Positions 19,031 to 30,200 of a stretch of 64,000 bases of DNA are shown here, piece after piece. Location: the NCBI RefSeq assembly GCF_000003815.2, contig NC_049988.1:11180657-11244656 (forward strand), written 5' to 3'. The stretch comes from Branchiostoma floridae. Lineage: Eukaryota; Chordata; Leptocardii; Amphioxiformes; Branchiostomatidae. The translations under genes and the position numbers were made by a program. Positions within the stretch are counted from its first letter, which is position 1. Each line of letters begins with the position of its first letter. Below the pieces are notes generated by a model that was given only the letters and a program-made list of their open reading frames with translations, ran no database searches and was not told the DNA's origin.

Positions 19031-22000
19031 CTACTCCAGGTCTGGCAACTCTGAAAAATAATAGATACAGAAAACATCACTACATGAATTAAATATGGCA
19101 TCATTGATAACAAAGAAGAAAATGGAATACAACAAATGAAAACATTTTATGACCAAACACACACCAGCAAATTTAAGAATCTCAAAACCCACTGGATCAA
19201 AGACACAATCATTTCTGCCAAGTAACTTCAATGAATTAGCAAATGTTTTAATATTTTAAGATAATCTTACCTTCGTCGTCACTATCCTTCTCATCCTACA
19301 ATGAAGAGAAAAATTTGTCATTTCTAATGTTCAATCTAATGAGCAGCAAAATGCAGTAGAACTGATCGATGAGTACCAATTTTGCATCTTTTATCTGAAT
19401 ACGACATACTTATCTACCATCTAAAATCTTGAGTAGTTTGTTAATCTTTTGCTATCATACAGCTAAAATAAGACATACGAAACCCAAAGATGAATTAACG
19501 AAGTTATGATGTAAATTGTGAACCCAACAAAATGCAAACAAAGAACTCTTCTTCAGCTGTTCTTGGTGGACAAAAATACTACAAGTTGTGAATACAATCA
19601 AGAAAAACAAATGTCTTCACTGGGTTTATTTGCCAAACTAAGACATGTACTTACATCCAGATCATCCATGCTTGGCGCGTCACCATCACCTAAACCACCT
19701 CCGCTCTCTCCCATCTGTGCCATTAACTGGGTAGGAACAAAAAAAGGAGTTTAATTTCAAGCCAATCAAAACTCATGGATGCATGATTATTGTCAAATTC
19801 ATAATTGCTCTTTAGCAATCAAATCACCTTAGATTTATAACAAATCGGAGTAACCAAATCATTGCATTTGTATCTGTATCTACATAGCAGATACACCCAT
19901 CCTTTGGCGTAACACCAGCTTTGCAGGCACGTGGCACAGCAGCAGCTGGTTACATTACACTGAACAACCTGTCACACATAACTTTTGCACATCTATGTAC
20001 AAGAGTTCTTTAAAACTATCCAGCAAAGATGCCCTTACTGTGCTTGGTGATAACAAATTCCACTCTACAATAGTTCAAATTTTTGAACACATCATACTAG
20101 GATGGTAACTAGTGAGTCTTGTAATGCCTGCAAGTAGAAACCAGAACATTTTTGATGAAAAGAGAAGTTACCTTTTCTAAGTTGGCATCTCTCTGCTGGT
20201 CTTCATCATCTGAGTCATCCTCATCTTTCCAGTAGCTGAAGTCTGTCCGCAGCCAGTGGAGCTACAGTTTTCACAAACAGAATTCTAGCGTCAGTTTTAA
20301 TCTATAAAACACATAGTATTTATCTATTTATTCATTAGACTGGCATTACAGTCAGCCAAGGTCGCCCAACTAGCCATGGCTATTACAAAGGGCTGGCCAT
20401 GGTAAGGTCTTTATACTTCCATCAAATGGAGCAAAGTAGCATTTATAATATGAGAATGAGTAATTTAGGGGGTTAAGGTCTGCCATTTCTGATTGCTTTG
20501 TTCTTAAGCATGCTTGCACAAGTTTAAGGAAAATCATTGTGTCTACAGTTGAATCCATTACTGTGAACATATCTAACCGTAATTTCATGCAAATACTTTA
20601 AGCTGCTACAGTTCAGTTCATTCTCTGAGAAATGACACCAGGATTTCCACAAATTCCTGTCCGGCATGACAGACCAAAGTTGGCACAGTGTACTGGAAAT
20701 ATTGAAAATTTTGTGGCCGCTTAATGTTCCGTTTTGGTGGCAACCATGAAAAGAAACCACCACAACACCATTTTCTTCCTATCACAAAGTTAATTCCCTG
20801 CAAACTAAAAGTTACGGCAAAGTAAAGTTTTCACAATATTTTTCTGTGGTATCATTTAGACTTGCCATCAGGTACTGTAGAACTGTAAAGAATTCAAGCT
20901 CTGAAGCTTCAAAAGTGAACAAAGATAATAGTCAGAACACATTGAAAGATGTATACACATACAAACCTTCATTTTCTCTGATGTTAGTCTGGTCCAATAG
21001 GGCCCTTTTTCTTTCTTCTTGATGAGAAATTTCAGACCTCTTGCTGTTGCATTGTATTTTGATTCCTATCAGATGGAGAAAAAGACAAGAAATCACAAAC
21101 ATATCATGAAGTATTTCCTAAAATATCTTCTGCAAAGTCCCAAGAAAAGTTTAATTGTGTACAGAAAAATTGGTTGTTTTACTTCAACATGGTATAAGGA
21201 AAAAATGAATCTGAGCTTACCTCTACGTCAACATCCTTAAAGAAGGTAATGTCGCACTTATAGTCCTTGTTTTCTGCTCCTCCTTTTCCACTGCACAAGA
21301 AATTACATATATGTTATCATTATGAAAGGCTAGACATCCAGGTGAACAATATCTCAAGACAGGTCTATTTCTACAACTGGATAAGATTACTTCTGAGGGT
21401 TTCAAGTGATATCTACATCTTCAGCATCACTGTAGTCTGTAATAAACTCTGGTGGAATAAACAATAGTAATAGTAATAGTAATACAGAACATGTTAAATT
21501 AGGAAAACCAGTTGAAAATCTCAAAGTAGTCTGTAATGAACTCTGGTGGAATAAACAATAGAAATAGTAATAGTAATACAGAACATGTTAAATTAGGAAA
21601 ACCAGTTGAAAGTCATGTCAAAGTCACAAACTTGTGATGGTCACATGTACATGTCACTGATATGTAAACCATGTTAGGATAATGTCTATTGGTCCTATAA
21701 TCTCATCTTATCCAACTGTAGAGATTGATTTGTCTCTATACTAATCTCCAAGCAGATCCTACAATGGCATAAAATAGCACCAAACTGTCCAAGGAGTGCA
21801 GCCAAGAGGTATACATTTGTAGCGAAACACACTCCTAAGCCGGCTTCACCCCTCTGCCAGCTTTCTCTATCTTATGCTAACGTAGGATCTGACTGGAGAT
21901 TATCTCTATACATGTACTAATAAAAGTACATACACTCCAACTATTCATAATGAAGGCTAACACATAGCTATGGAAGGGTCTGTGAGATGTTGCGAAGAAC

Positions 22001-25000
22001 ACTATAATATGGCAGTTTTACTTGTTAACAAAACAGTGGCTCATATATTTACTCATATCACCAATAGTTGTCATTGTATAAAGATTTAAACTACGGAGTC
22101 ATTTGTCCAATCAGGGAAAGTGTACCTGAAAGAGAGGCTTTTCTCGTTGAGCGTGACCTTCCTGTTTTTGTCGCGGTCGATGTCTTCTACCTGAATGGTG
22201 AGGATGAGGACGTCATCGCGTTGGGCCCAGTATACCGCGGGAGCTACAGGTCTGTACAAACACAGAAAAATTCTGTGTTAAAGTTTAATACAATGTAATA
22301 CATGTAATACAGCAGAAGCCGCTTAATTGCACACCCTATTTGCCAGCGCATTTCGTTCAATTATCCGAATGGTGCAACAAAGCGAAGTTATTAAGCTGCA
22401 CGGCACCACCATGGGATTTGGGGATTTCATGTAGTTAACAGAAGAGTGCGATGATCCATTGTGCAATTAACTGGCCTCTACTGTACACCATATACTACTA
22501 CTCTACTAAAGTATCTGATGCTGAATTCATCTCACAGACTTAAAACCAGTACAAACACTCCATTTTCTCTTTTAACATGAAATTAAATCTCAGGGTTCTT
22601 GCCATGGCATTTGAGCATAGGGCTTGTGATTTGTATGCTGTGTTTCAACCATGCAGGGCATAGTGTTTCTGACAGTTATGAATTAGATAATTTTTACGTT
22701 GCAGAATGCCCCCAGAGCCCGCTAAAATGCTTGCATTTCTGGTGCAAGCAATATGGCTTTTCTACGCTAAAAAACGCTGTGAAAAAACAAGAATTATACA
22801 ATAAGTGGGAAACACTTATACTGGACTGGACTGTAATCATATGGTGCCTATTGAGTTGCAAAAGATCCAGGCTGGGTTCCTTTAATCCCTTATAATGAGC
22901 TTACAAAATGAAAAAAAGGTCTGCATATTTTCCCACCATTACCCATTACTAGTACACATATTTTTCATTACCCTTTTCTCAGACCAAAGTCTTGTATATA
23001 CTTAAAAGTTAGATCTGTTATAAACATTTTTTGCCAAAAAAAATCATCCTAAAACAGTAACAACCAACCTAGTGGAAACAACCAACCAACTGGTGCAGTT
23101 AACACTGAAAATTACCTGCACCAGACAAATTTTACCTGCACTAGCTACTGAATTTAGGAATTATGGATCCTGCTAAAATTGTTCAGGAACCATTGCTATT
23201 TTTTTCCTATACTTTAAAGGTGGTAACAGTCGATGCAGCAAATAACAATCCACATACACCTAACGTAAGGTTACCAGTTTACGTGCAGGACCAGTTTACG
23301 GTCACTTATTGGTGGATGCAGACTTCGAGGTCAATTGTAAAAAAGAAAATTCTCTTGAGTAGGAAAGAAGCACGTTTATATCATCTATGTGTCTTGCCTT
23401 ATTTATCATATAACTTTGCATCCAGCAAATCACGTCTGAAAAATCCGACAACAATTTACATTTACGCTTGAGTGCGCACAACACTATTACAGATGACCCG
23501 GTTCTGATCGTAATTCTAGACGGCTATTTTTGTCCCCTCTTTAAAATCCAACAAACTCTTTATGAATTGAAACATCACCTCAAACCAAACCTGGAGTTCT
23601 TATCTCAAGAACTCATGGTGATTTTATGTATGTTGTCCAAGGAAACTCTTATAAACTGCATAAAAACAAGTGACTGTCCTCGCCGAGCGGGTAGTTTTCG
23701 AACGCCATGTTGCATCACATGACTTGCCCGTTAAAGCTTGGTGCACTGGAGAGCGAGAAATTGTCGCAAGGGGCGCTGTTGGGGCTAATTTATGTGGGGA
23801 GGGCACGGCGTGAGCAAGCCACATGTATACTGAACGCGTTTCAAGGCCATTTCCTATCTATACAGGTGATAACAACATCCAAATGCGTTGCCATTATTAT
23901 GAGTAGCATTGTGCAAGTTGTCGAACAGCATGGCGCTCTGAGTGGCGTTCTGTTGGGGCAAAGATGACTTACCGATAACATTTAGCGTCGATGCAAAGTG
24001 GCGGCATGGCCATATGTAAACAATTTATCCATTGTGTTATCTCAGTGAACTACGTGGGGAACTTTTAAGGGAAATGATCAGATATATGTCCTTTAGAAAA
24101 ATAACCTCATGGAGAAACACCCAACTGACCGTAAATTGGTCACCCTGGAAGAATTATTGGCTGCAGACTTGTTTATTAAAGACGCTCGTACGGCGAGAAA
24201 TCCTCAGAAGAACTATGATGCCACACAGAGCTTGACGCAGACCGACTTTGATGTCTTCCAATTAAGGACAGCTTTTCACTTCCCGGCCTGCGCGCTTTCC
24301 ATAAAACGGCATTATTAACAAATCGACCGTAAACTGGTAACCTTACGTTACATCATACTATCATAGGACATATATGTATAAAACCCAGCACATGTGCATG
24401 GACCAGTGCAGGTAGACATCAGAAATACCTGCACAGCTCTAAATAGTCTAATTTTTACCTGCATTAACCTGCATATGCAGGTGGTATTTCGAGCCCTGGA
24501 TTATGACATCCAATACGCAAATACACATTCGTGTTACGACAAAAATACAACCATGATATGGTAGCAAGAAACCTGGTAACTCTGTCTGAGGCAGACATGT
24601 AGTAAATCATCCTAAGAGTTATTCCTGATCGTCATAAATTAATTCAAAATGTTACAATTTCAATCATTACTATTAATATTTCATAGATACAGTTACAGGT
24701 GCGACAACCGTATCCTATCACCGACATCAACAAAGACCGCGCACGTACGACCATAAATCGTACTGTCTTCACACAATGGCGTGGGAGGGGGGCGCACTAG
24801 AACTTGGGGAGGGGGGCAAGGAACATGCTTTCATCCTCTCATACCCGACCATGGGGCTGCCTCCAGTGTCACAGAAGTAAAAAGCAATATTTTCCATTCC
24901 TCAATAAAAATCTAACAATCGGAAGAATCATAGCGTGTGCACTCGTTCACTTCCTTGACCTGAACGCGAACATGAGGAAATTTGGTCGCGGCCCTCTCCC

Positions 25001-25209
25001 CACATGCACGCCATGCCACAGCGTCTCCCGCACTTAACTCCCATTTTCTTCCTCGCCCTGTCCATAACCCATCAAACAAAATAACAAATCGCTACCCAAT
25101 GATTTTCTCTACCACTCTGTAGTAAAGTTTCGATGCGAAACGTTTAAACAGCAAACAGGGACGACGGAAACTGAAAAATTATTTTTTTGAATACTCACTT
25201 GTCAGCCAT
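19031..25209 (-). CDS. PTGES3: PTGES3, p23 co-chaperone
   Basis: Minus-strand coding exons: 25209-25199, 22251-22126, 21290-21221, 21065-20967, 20261-20172, 19726-19655, 19295-19271, 19050-19031. They total 513 nt and 170 aa. All junctions are GT-AG and in phase. p23 binds the ATP-bound N-terminal dimer of HSP90 and stabilises client complexes; the vertebrate protein is also called cytosolic prostaglandin E synthase. The N-terminal half is a CS/p23 beta-sandwich (WAQRDDVLILTIQVEDIDR onward). The family signature GPYWTRLTSEK ... HWLRTDFSYWKDEDD follows, then an acidic, disordered tail ending ELPDLE (human ends MPDLE). The start MADK is used here; an alternative first exon at 26114-26080 joins in the same phase. 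The third codon letters and splice sites look normal. Introns hold several miniature transposons. Confidence 0.93.
21432..21615. repeat. Two-copy tandem duplication, 94-bp period
   Basis: Copies start at 21432 and 21526. Both run GTAGTCTGTAAT... through a short (TAG/TAA)n tract to ...CCAGTTGAAA. Located in PTGES3 intron 2. Confidence 0.85.
21742..21902. mobile_element. TIR element (family TAATCTC), 9-bp target duplication
   Basis: 161 bp. Ends TAATCTCCAAGCAGATCCTA and TAGGATCTGACTGGAGATTA are inverted over about 35 bp. Perfect flanking direct repeat TCTCTATAC at 21733-21741 and 21903-21911. Second copy at 13779. Mutator-like by duplication length. Confidence 0.85.
22310..22483. mobile_element. 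Pogo/Tigger-like miniature element, TA flanks
   Basis: 174 bp with inverted ends CAGCAGAAGCCGCTTAATTG / CAATTAACTGGCCTCTACTG, bordered by TA on each side. CAG(T/C)AGA ends with TA duplications fit the Tc1/mariner-pogo group. Located in PTGES3 intron 1. Confidence 0.65.
23060..24499. mobile_element. Probable hAT-type element or fragment
   Basis: The right edge ATTTCGAGCCCTG (24487-24499) equals the right terminus of the 33308-33659 element. The interior has scattered ACCTGCA(C) words at both edges (about 23115-23150 and 24410-24490). I could not find a matching left end, so the boundary is a guess. The open frame at 24109-24318 (70 aa) inside has no recognised domain. Confidence 0.3.
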
Positions 25210-25661
25210 CTTTACAAATCCTGGCGCTATGAATGCTGGGATATTTTAGGGTCAAGCATTTCTCTGGAAAGTTCCAGGAATGTTGGATGTAAAAATTACA
25301 GAAAATAGCGAGGAAAATATTTTATTTGTGCAATCACCCCTCTGATTTGCAACGATGATATATACATAGTATACATCATAATAAATAGTTATTGTCCCGC
25401 ATTTTCTTTGTCAATAATTCAAGGCAACAGAATACAATACCGTTAAACATCGCAGTGTGGCGCTCTTGAAGGGTCACACTAAAAAGCACATACTGTACTA
25501 GTATTACCACAAATGTATAAAACTATGACAGGCACTTTTTAATTGTGCTTCAACGACATGCTAATGTGAGAATTTCAGTTCCTAAGCTTTTTGATAAAAT
25601 TGCGAGTTGTTTCGAAGATAAAATGACCAGTCAAGGACCAGTGTTTATATGTACAATTTAT

Positions 25662-25826
25662 TACTGTAAATGCAGAAATGTTCGCGGTTTTCGCGGTGGC
25701 CACTTCACCACGAACTTAAAACCACCGCGAACATATTCAATAGCAGTAAGAGACTACAGTGCGAACTTAAAACCACCGCGAACAGTCCCTTTTCCCACTA
25801 TCGCGAAATTAAATGCATTTACAGTA
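25662..25826. mobile_element. TA-flanked miniature element (family CTGTAAATGCA)
   Basis: 165 bp with ends TACTGTAAATGCA / TGCATTTACAGTA and internal repeats of AAAACCACCGCGAA. A second copy is at 41053-41209. TA borders suggest Tc1/mariner mobilisation. Confidence 0.7.
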
Positions 25827-26079
25827 TAACACCCTAACACGCTAGCCTGTAATAACATTTGCTTCCACCAGTACCACGCCATGTGGGCACATAGCAAGTC
25901 TAGGAATTGTGTTTCCGTCAGTCTTTTTATATACGCATACGAACTGATGGGTAAATACGAACTAAAGGGTAAACAGTGGGGTTCAAAATTGGCGATCACA
26001 ACAAATCCCTCCAAGGACTACTAAAAAAGAATAAAAACCAACGTTAAATATTCGAGTAAAGATGAACAAAAAACCTTAC

Positions 26080-26114
26080 TGATCGTCCTGGATGATTTCG
26101 CCTTCTTTCCCCAT
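26080..26114 (-). CDS. PTGES3: Alternative first coding exon of PTGES3
   Basis: On the minus strand an ATG opens MGKEGEIIQDD and reaches a GTAAGG donor after 35 nt. It leaves two bases (CA), the same phase as the MADK exon. Spliced to the exon at 22251 it would give MGKEGEIIQDDQ followed by PVAPAVYWAQ. This may be a second promoter, or simply untranslated leader. No transcript evidence is available. Confidence 0.35.
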
Positions 26115-26716
26115 AGTCCTGCTGCACGTGCTTGCCGTCTATTCTCTAGTCCCGAAAACGAAGGCGTGGGCTAATTTATTCTGAAAGGCCGTGGCACTAG
26201 AGACGTCGACCCAGACTAGTGAATAATAGCAGAAGAGCGCCCGTATTGATGTAGTGTGTAGGACGCTGTTGCTTCCGCTAGTAAGTTCTCGTACATTCTA
26301 CCGAGCCAGGCTGGGTTCCCTGGATACACCACTCATTTACGTAATCCCTCCCCCGGAGTCCTTATTTGGGAACTTGTGCGGGGCATCAGTGCCATCTATG
26401 CTGCTATGGAAACCACAGCTTACTGTGACCAAGGAGCTTATATAGAGGCTCTGACAAGCTCCATGATTCATGGCTCACAATGAATAGTATGCTAGTACAA
26501 TGTTGGTGTTGATGTTGTTCTTGTTTGACGCCTATGAATCAGCCGGACGTGGTCTCTTAGTGCTGGCAAGGACGTTACATCCTTGGTGCAAGGTTTCACT
26601 TCGTTACTAATCTCTGCCATTCGACTCATAGTCAATTTTCGTATCATCAATATGTCTTCTTGCCACTTATAAATATACAGTACATTCAGATTTTGAAGCA
26701 GTGTAACGTTACAACT

Positions 26717-26844
26717 TAGCCTGGGTACCATCCGGAAAGTACGTTCGCTCCAGCGTTTATTATATACTACATACAGTCGCTTCTCTGTGCTTCCAGAAGC
26801 GAACGTAGGAGCGAACTAGTACTATCAGGATGGTACCCAGGCTA
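26717..26844. mobile_element. TIR element, short form (family TAGCCTGGGTACC)
   Basis: 128 bp. Ends TAGCCTGGGTACCATCC and exact reverse complement; perfect 9-bp direct repeats GTTACAACT at 26708-26716 and 26845-26853. In reverse orientation its whole length matches the two ends of the 12783-13202 element, so it is an internal-deletion derivative. Confidence 0.88.
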
Positions 26845-27262
26845 GTTACAACTAGCAACACTTGTACAAAATTTCTAGAACTAACTGGTTAGATTTAACA
26901 ATGTAACTCGTTTGTAGATTGGAGGCACTTTCAGAGGAATTTGAATGCACCTGTCGCTGTCCCATGACGGACAAGGCCTTGTGCCGCAGTGCCGCAGTGA
27001 CTGATGATTTGATGAAGTGCTGCAGTTCAATTATAAGTCGCTAGGAAGCGCACTTGAGCGGCCCAATGGGAATAAAGAGGTTACTTGAGGTCATCCTTTA
27101 TGGTGCATGACGGGATTTATTTTCAAAATGGCGCCTCGACTTTCTACATTTTGAACGTCGATCTGCGGACTTTCGACAAATAGTTCCCAGGAAAACAAGT
27201 GCCTCTCGTCAGAACTTCCATAGACAGCACCGAGAGACGTCCCATGTTAGACAGAAGCGACC

Positions 27263-30200
27263 ATGCCGCAGTTCAAAGACGCTTTCATGGTAAGAATCGT
27301 CTATGAATGTTTGCAATATGGCACAAGAACGCATACCAACTTTGTCGTCTGCAAAACTTTTTGTCAGCAAACAGTTACGACATACTTTTATGCATGTGTC
27401 TAAAGCTGTGTCAACATATTCAGATGCCACGATGCTCGTGTTCTTGTATTCTAGAGTTCCAAATAGCGAAGTAATGCTTATTTCCCTAATTTAAAGCATT
27501 GAGAAATATGTGCAGGTGTGGAATTTGGACGTCTGTCGACGTATAAAAAACTCAATAAATTTGTAGTACGTGTTCAGATACTACCAAAAGAGATCGTATG
27601 TAGATACAGTATCATTGAGAGACAGACATCTCAGAAAATCTGCAGATAAACTCTCCTACTAGTAACTAAATGACTGCTCCGACATATAAGTCTTTAATGA
27701 CGAATTGTTATGTCTTTTATGACCAGCCTTTCGATTGTCAAACTGCATAGATACGGCATATTGACACAATGTCACATGATTTCGTGCTGTTTGCTTTTTA
27801 GAGAAAGCTTATACAGGAAACATCGGAGTAAAACGGTGAAGCTTTGATCTATGTAACATTTCTCATAGAAACAAACCTCTTCCATCATGATAGTAAAGTT
27901 TATATAATTAATGGATCAGAATTATATACACCAGGTGTGGATTTCCCATGAATATAATCAATGTTTTGATAGGAATAAACAGTAGCCTGTTGATCTAATA
28001 ATATAAGGTAGCTGGGAATGAAGCAAACACATGCATACTAATGTTTCCTTCAAAATATATTTCCTTCAACTTATTATAATTACTAGTATCTTTTTTATCT
28101 AGTTGTATGTCAGAAGCATTGTCTCATGTAAAATTTCTAGTACTACAAACATTAATATGTTTATCAATGTTAAGAATTTACCTTAAGAGGTACTCAGCCC
28201 AGCAACTGTGACCTCCATTTTATAACCACGCCCTTCCATAATTCATATCAAAATACAGGGGTGTGCCCCTAGACTCATATCCTGTGTATGTAGCACGTTA
28301 TATGAATATAGAAGCTGATCATATTAGAACATTCTGTTGGAACCAGTGTGTAATACCATGTGTGTGTCTAAAAAGCTCTCATGTCTGTGATATTTTCTTT
28401 CCTGCATTGAATAATTTGCAAATTAAATCATCACTTTCCAATTCAGAATCATATTCTACGTAATAATCTATTTCAATCTATCCATCATATCTTTCATTCC
28501 ATGCAATTTCCTCAAATGTCTCTAAAATGTTCCTTTCTTTGCTGTAGGCTGCACAGTAGTTATAGCTTTTAGCCATTTAGGGACTGTACGATATTTATCG
28601 GGGGGGGAGGGCTGGTGCGTTAGGGGGGGAGGGCCATGTTAATTTTTTTTGAGGTGGGGGGAGGGCCATGTTAATTTTTTTGAGATAGGGGGGAGGGCCA
28701 TGTTAATTTTTTTGAAATAATTGTTTATATTATTTTTGCTTGATATCTTGACATGGCCCTAATACTGATAAAATAAGCCTTCTGAATAGCCTAAAATGCA
28801 AGAGCTTCCGGGGGGCTTCGCCCCCCTTGGTCCCCCAAAGTGGCGCTGCCCTGGACCAGCGTTCCCGCCATGCATACGTCATTCCGTCTTCGGACTTACT
28901 TTTTTCTGGAAAGACGCACTCGGCTCGGCTGAGTTTCCCCAAATATCAAAGTTACAAAAGTGCTGCGCGGTAAATATGTAAAGAATCCAAAACTATATAC
29001 TTTATTTATTTATTTTTTATTTACAACCGTTACGTAACATTTCTTTTGTTTCAAAAAGACAAAATTTGCGGCAGAAAATGGGCCGCAATATTGTTGTCAA
29101 GCGTCGATCAAGTCGGCTGTGCACATGGCGCGGCACGCCCCCCTCCCCAGACGCACTGTCGATCGCAGCGCCCAGCACGTCTTTTCTGGCTATTCCTTCA
29201 AGGCTACACCGGCACTGATCACTGCCAAAGACGCAGCAGATCGCCCTCCTTCGTATAATGTATAACGTTCTTGGTCTATGTAAAAAGAAATCCAGCCAAA
29301 GATTTCACGCCGAAAACGGGGTTACCTGAGGTCGCAAGATACAAACGCACGCTCGTGGAAAATGACGTCGCGGCCTTGTAAAACCCGACAGATTCGATAA
29401 ATTTGAGTAAAATCATCGGGCAAAATAGAAAAAAAAAAAAAACAAGGTGTGATGGCGCCGTTATTCTATCCTCTGGAAAAATGACTAGCATTTGATGCGG
29501 GAGGGCGCAACATCGATCCCACAAGGTAGACATTTTTTTTATTTAATGCCGGAAATTGGCAGGATTTTTCCATGGTCTGACCAAGGAGCTTTTCTGACGA
29601 ACTCACTGGCTAGAGCCCTGTTTGGAAGCATCAAAAACCCAAAATTTTCATATAGACATGACTGGACAAATAATACCCGGGCCAGATCACGGACTGCTGA
29701 TTCCCCGTGCTTTTGGTGGAGAGGTCGGATGTCGATTTAATACTGAAAAATGGAAGTAAAACATTCGATCTCAATCTCAAGTGCATGATTTTCCTCTCAA
29801 ATTGCAGGAAATTCTGTTTTAGAGGGTTTGAAAATCCAAATTTTCCCGGGGTGGCCCCGGCCCCGGACCCCTGCCCCGACGCTGTGAAAAAATCCTAGCG
29901 AGAACACTCAGGCTATACCAGTTGGATGCCGGGCGCCCTTGTGCCCTGACATCTTTATTAAGATTATTTTATCGGTTGTTTTTCTACCCTTTTAATGATG
30001 CCTGTCGGGGGGAGGGCCATGATGATTTTTTTGAGGTGGAGGGGGAGGGTCACGTTAAATTTTTTTGAGATGGGGGGGAGGGCCATGAAAAATTTTTTTG
30101 ACTGGACTTCCAATGCACCAGCCCTCCCCCCCTGATAAATATCGTACGGTCCCTTAGACAGGGTCAAATGCCTTTTAGAAAGCTTTTAGGCATTATTACA

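Noticed and set aside
24109-24318. 70-aa frame MEKHPTDRKLVTLEELLAAD...
   Set aside because: Looks protein-like but has no recognised domain, no neighbouring exons that fit, and lies within a probable transposon fragment in PTGES3 intron 1.
19031-26114. HACD3 (which also starts with a p23-like CS domain)
   Set aside because: The protein ends in an acidic tail with LPDLE and has no membrane-spanning dehydratase domain, so it is p23 itself.
26434-26446. CAAGGAGCTTATA as a further copy of the 22-bp palindrome
   Set aside because: Only the first half-site is similar; the second half and the 7-bp flanking repeat are absent.
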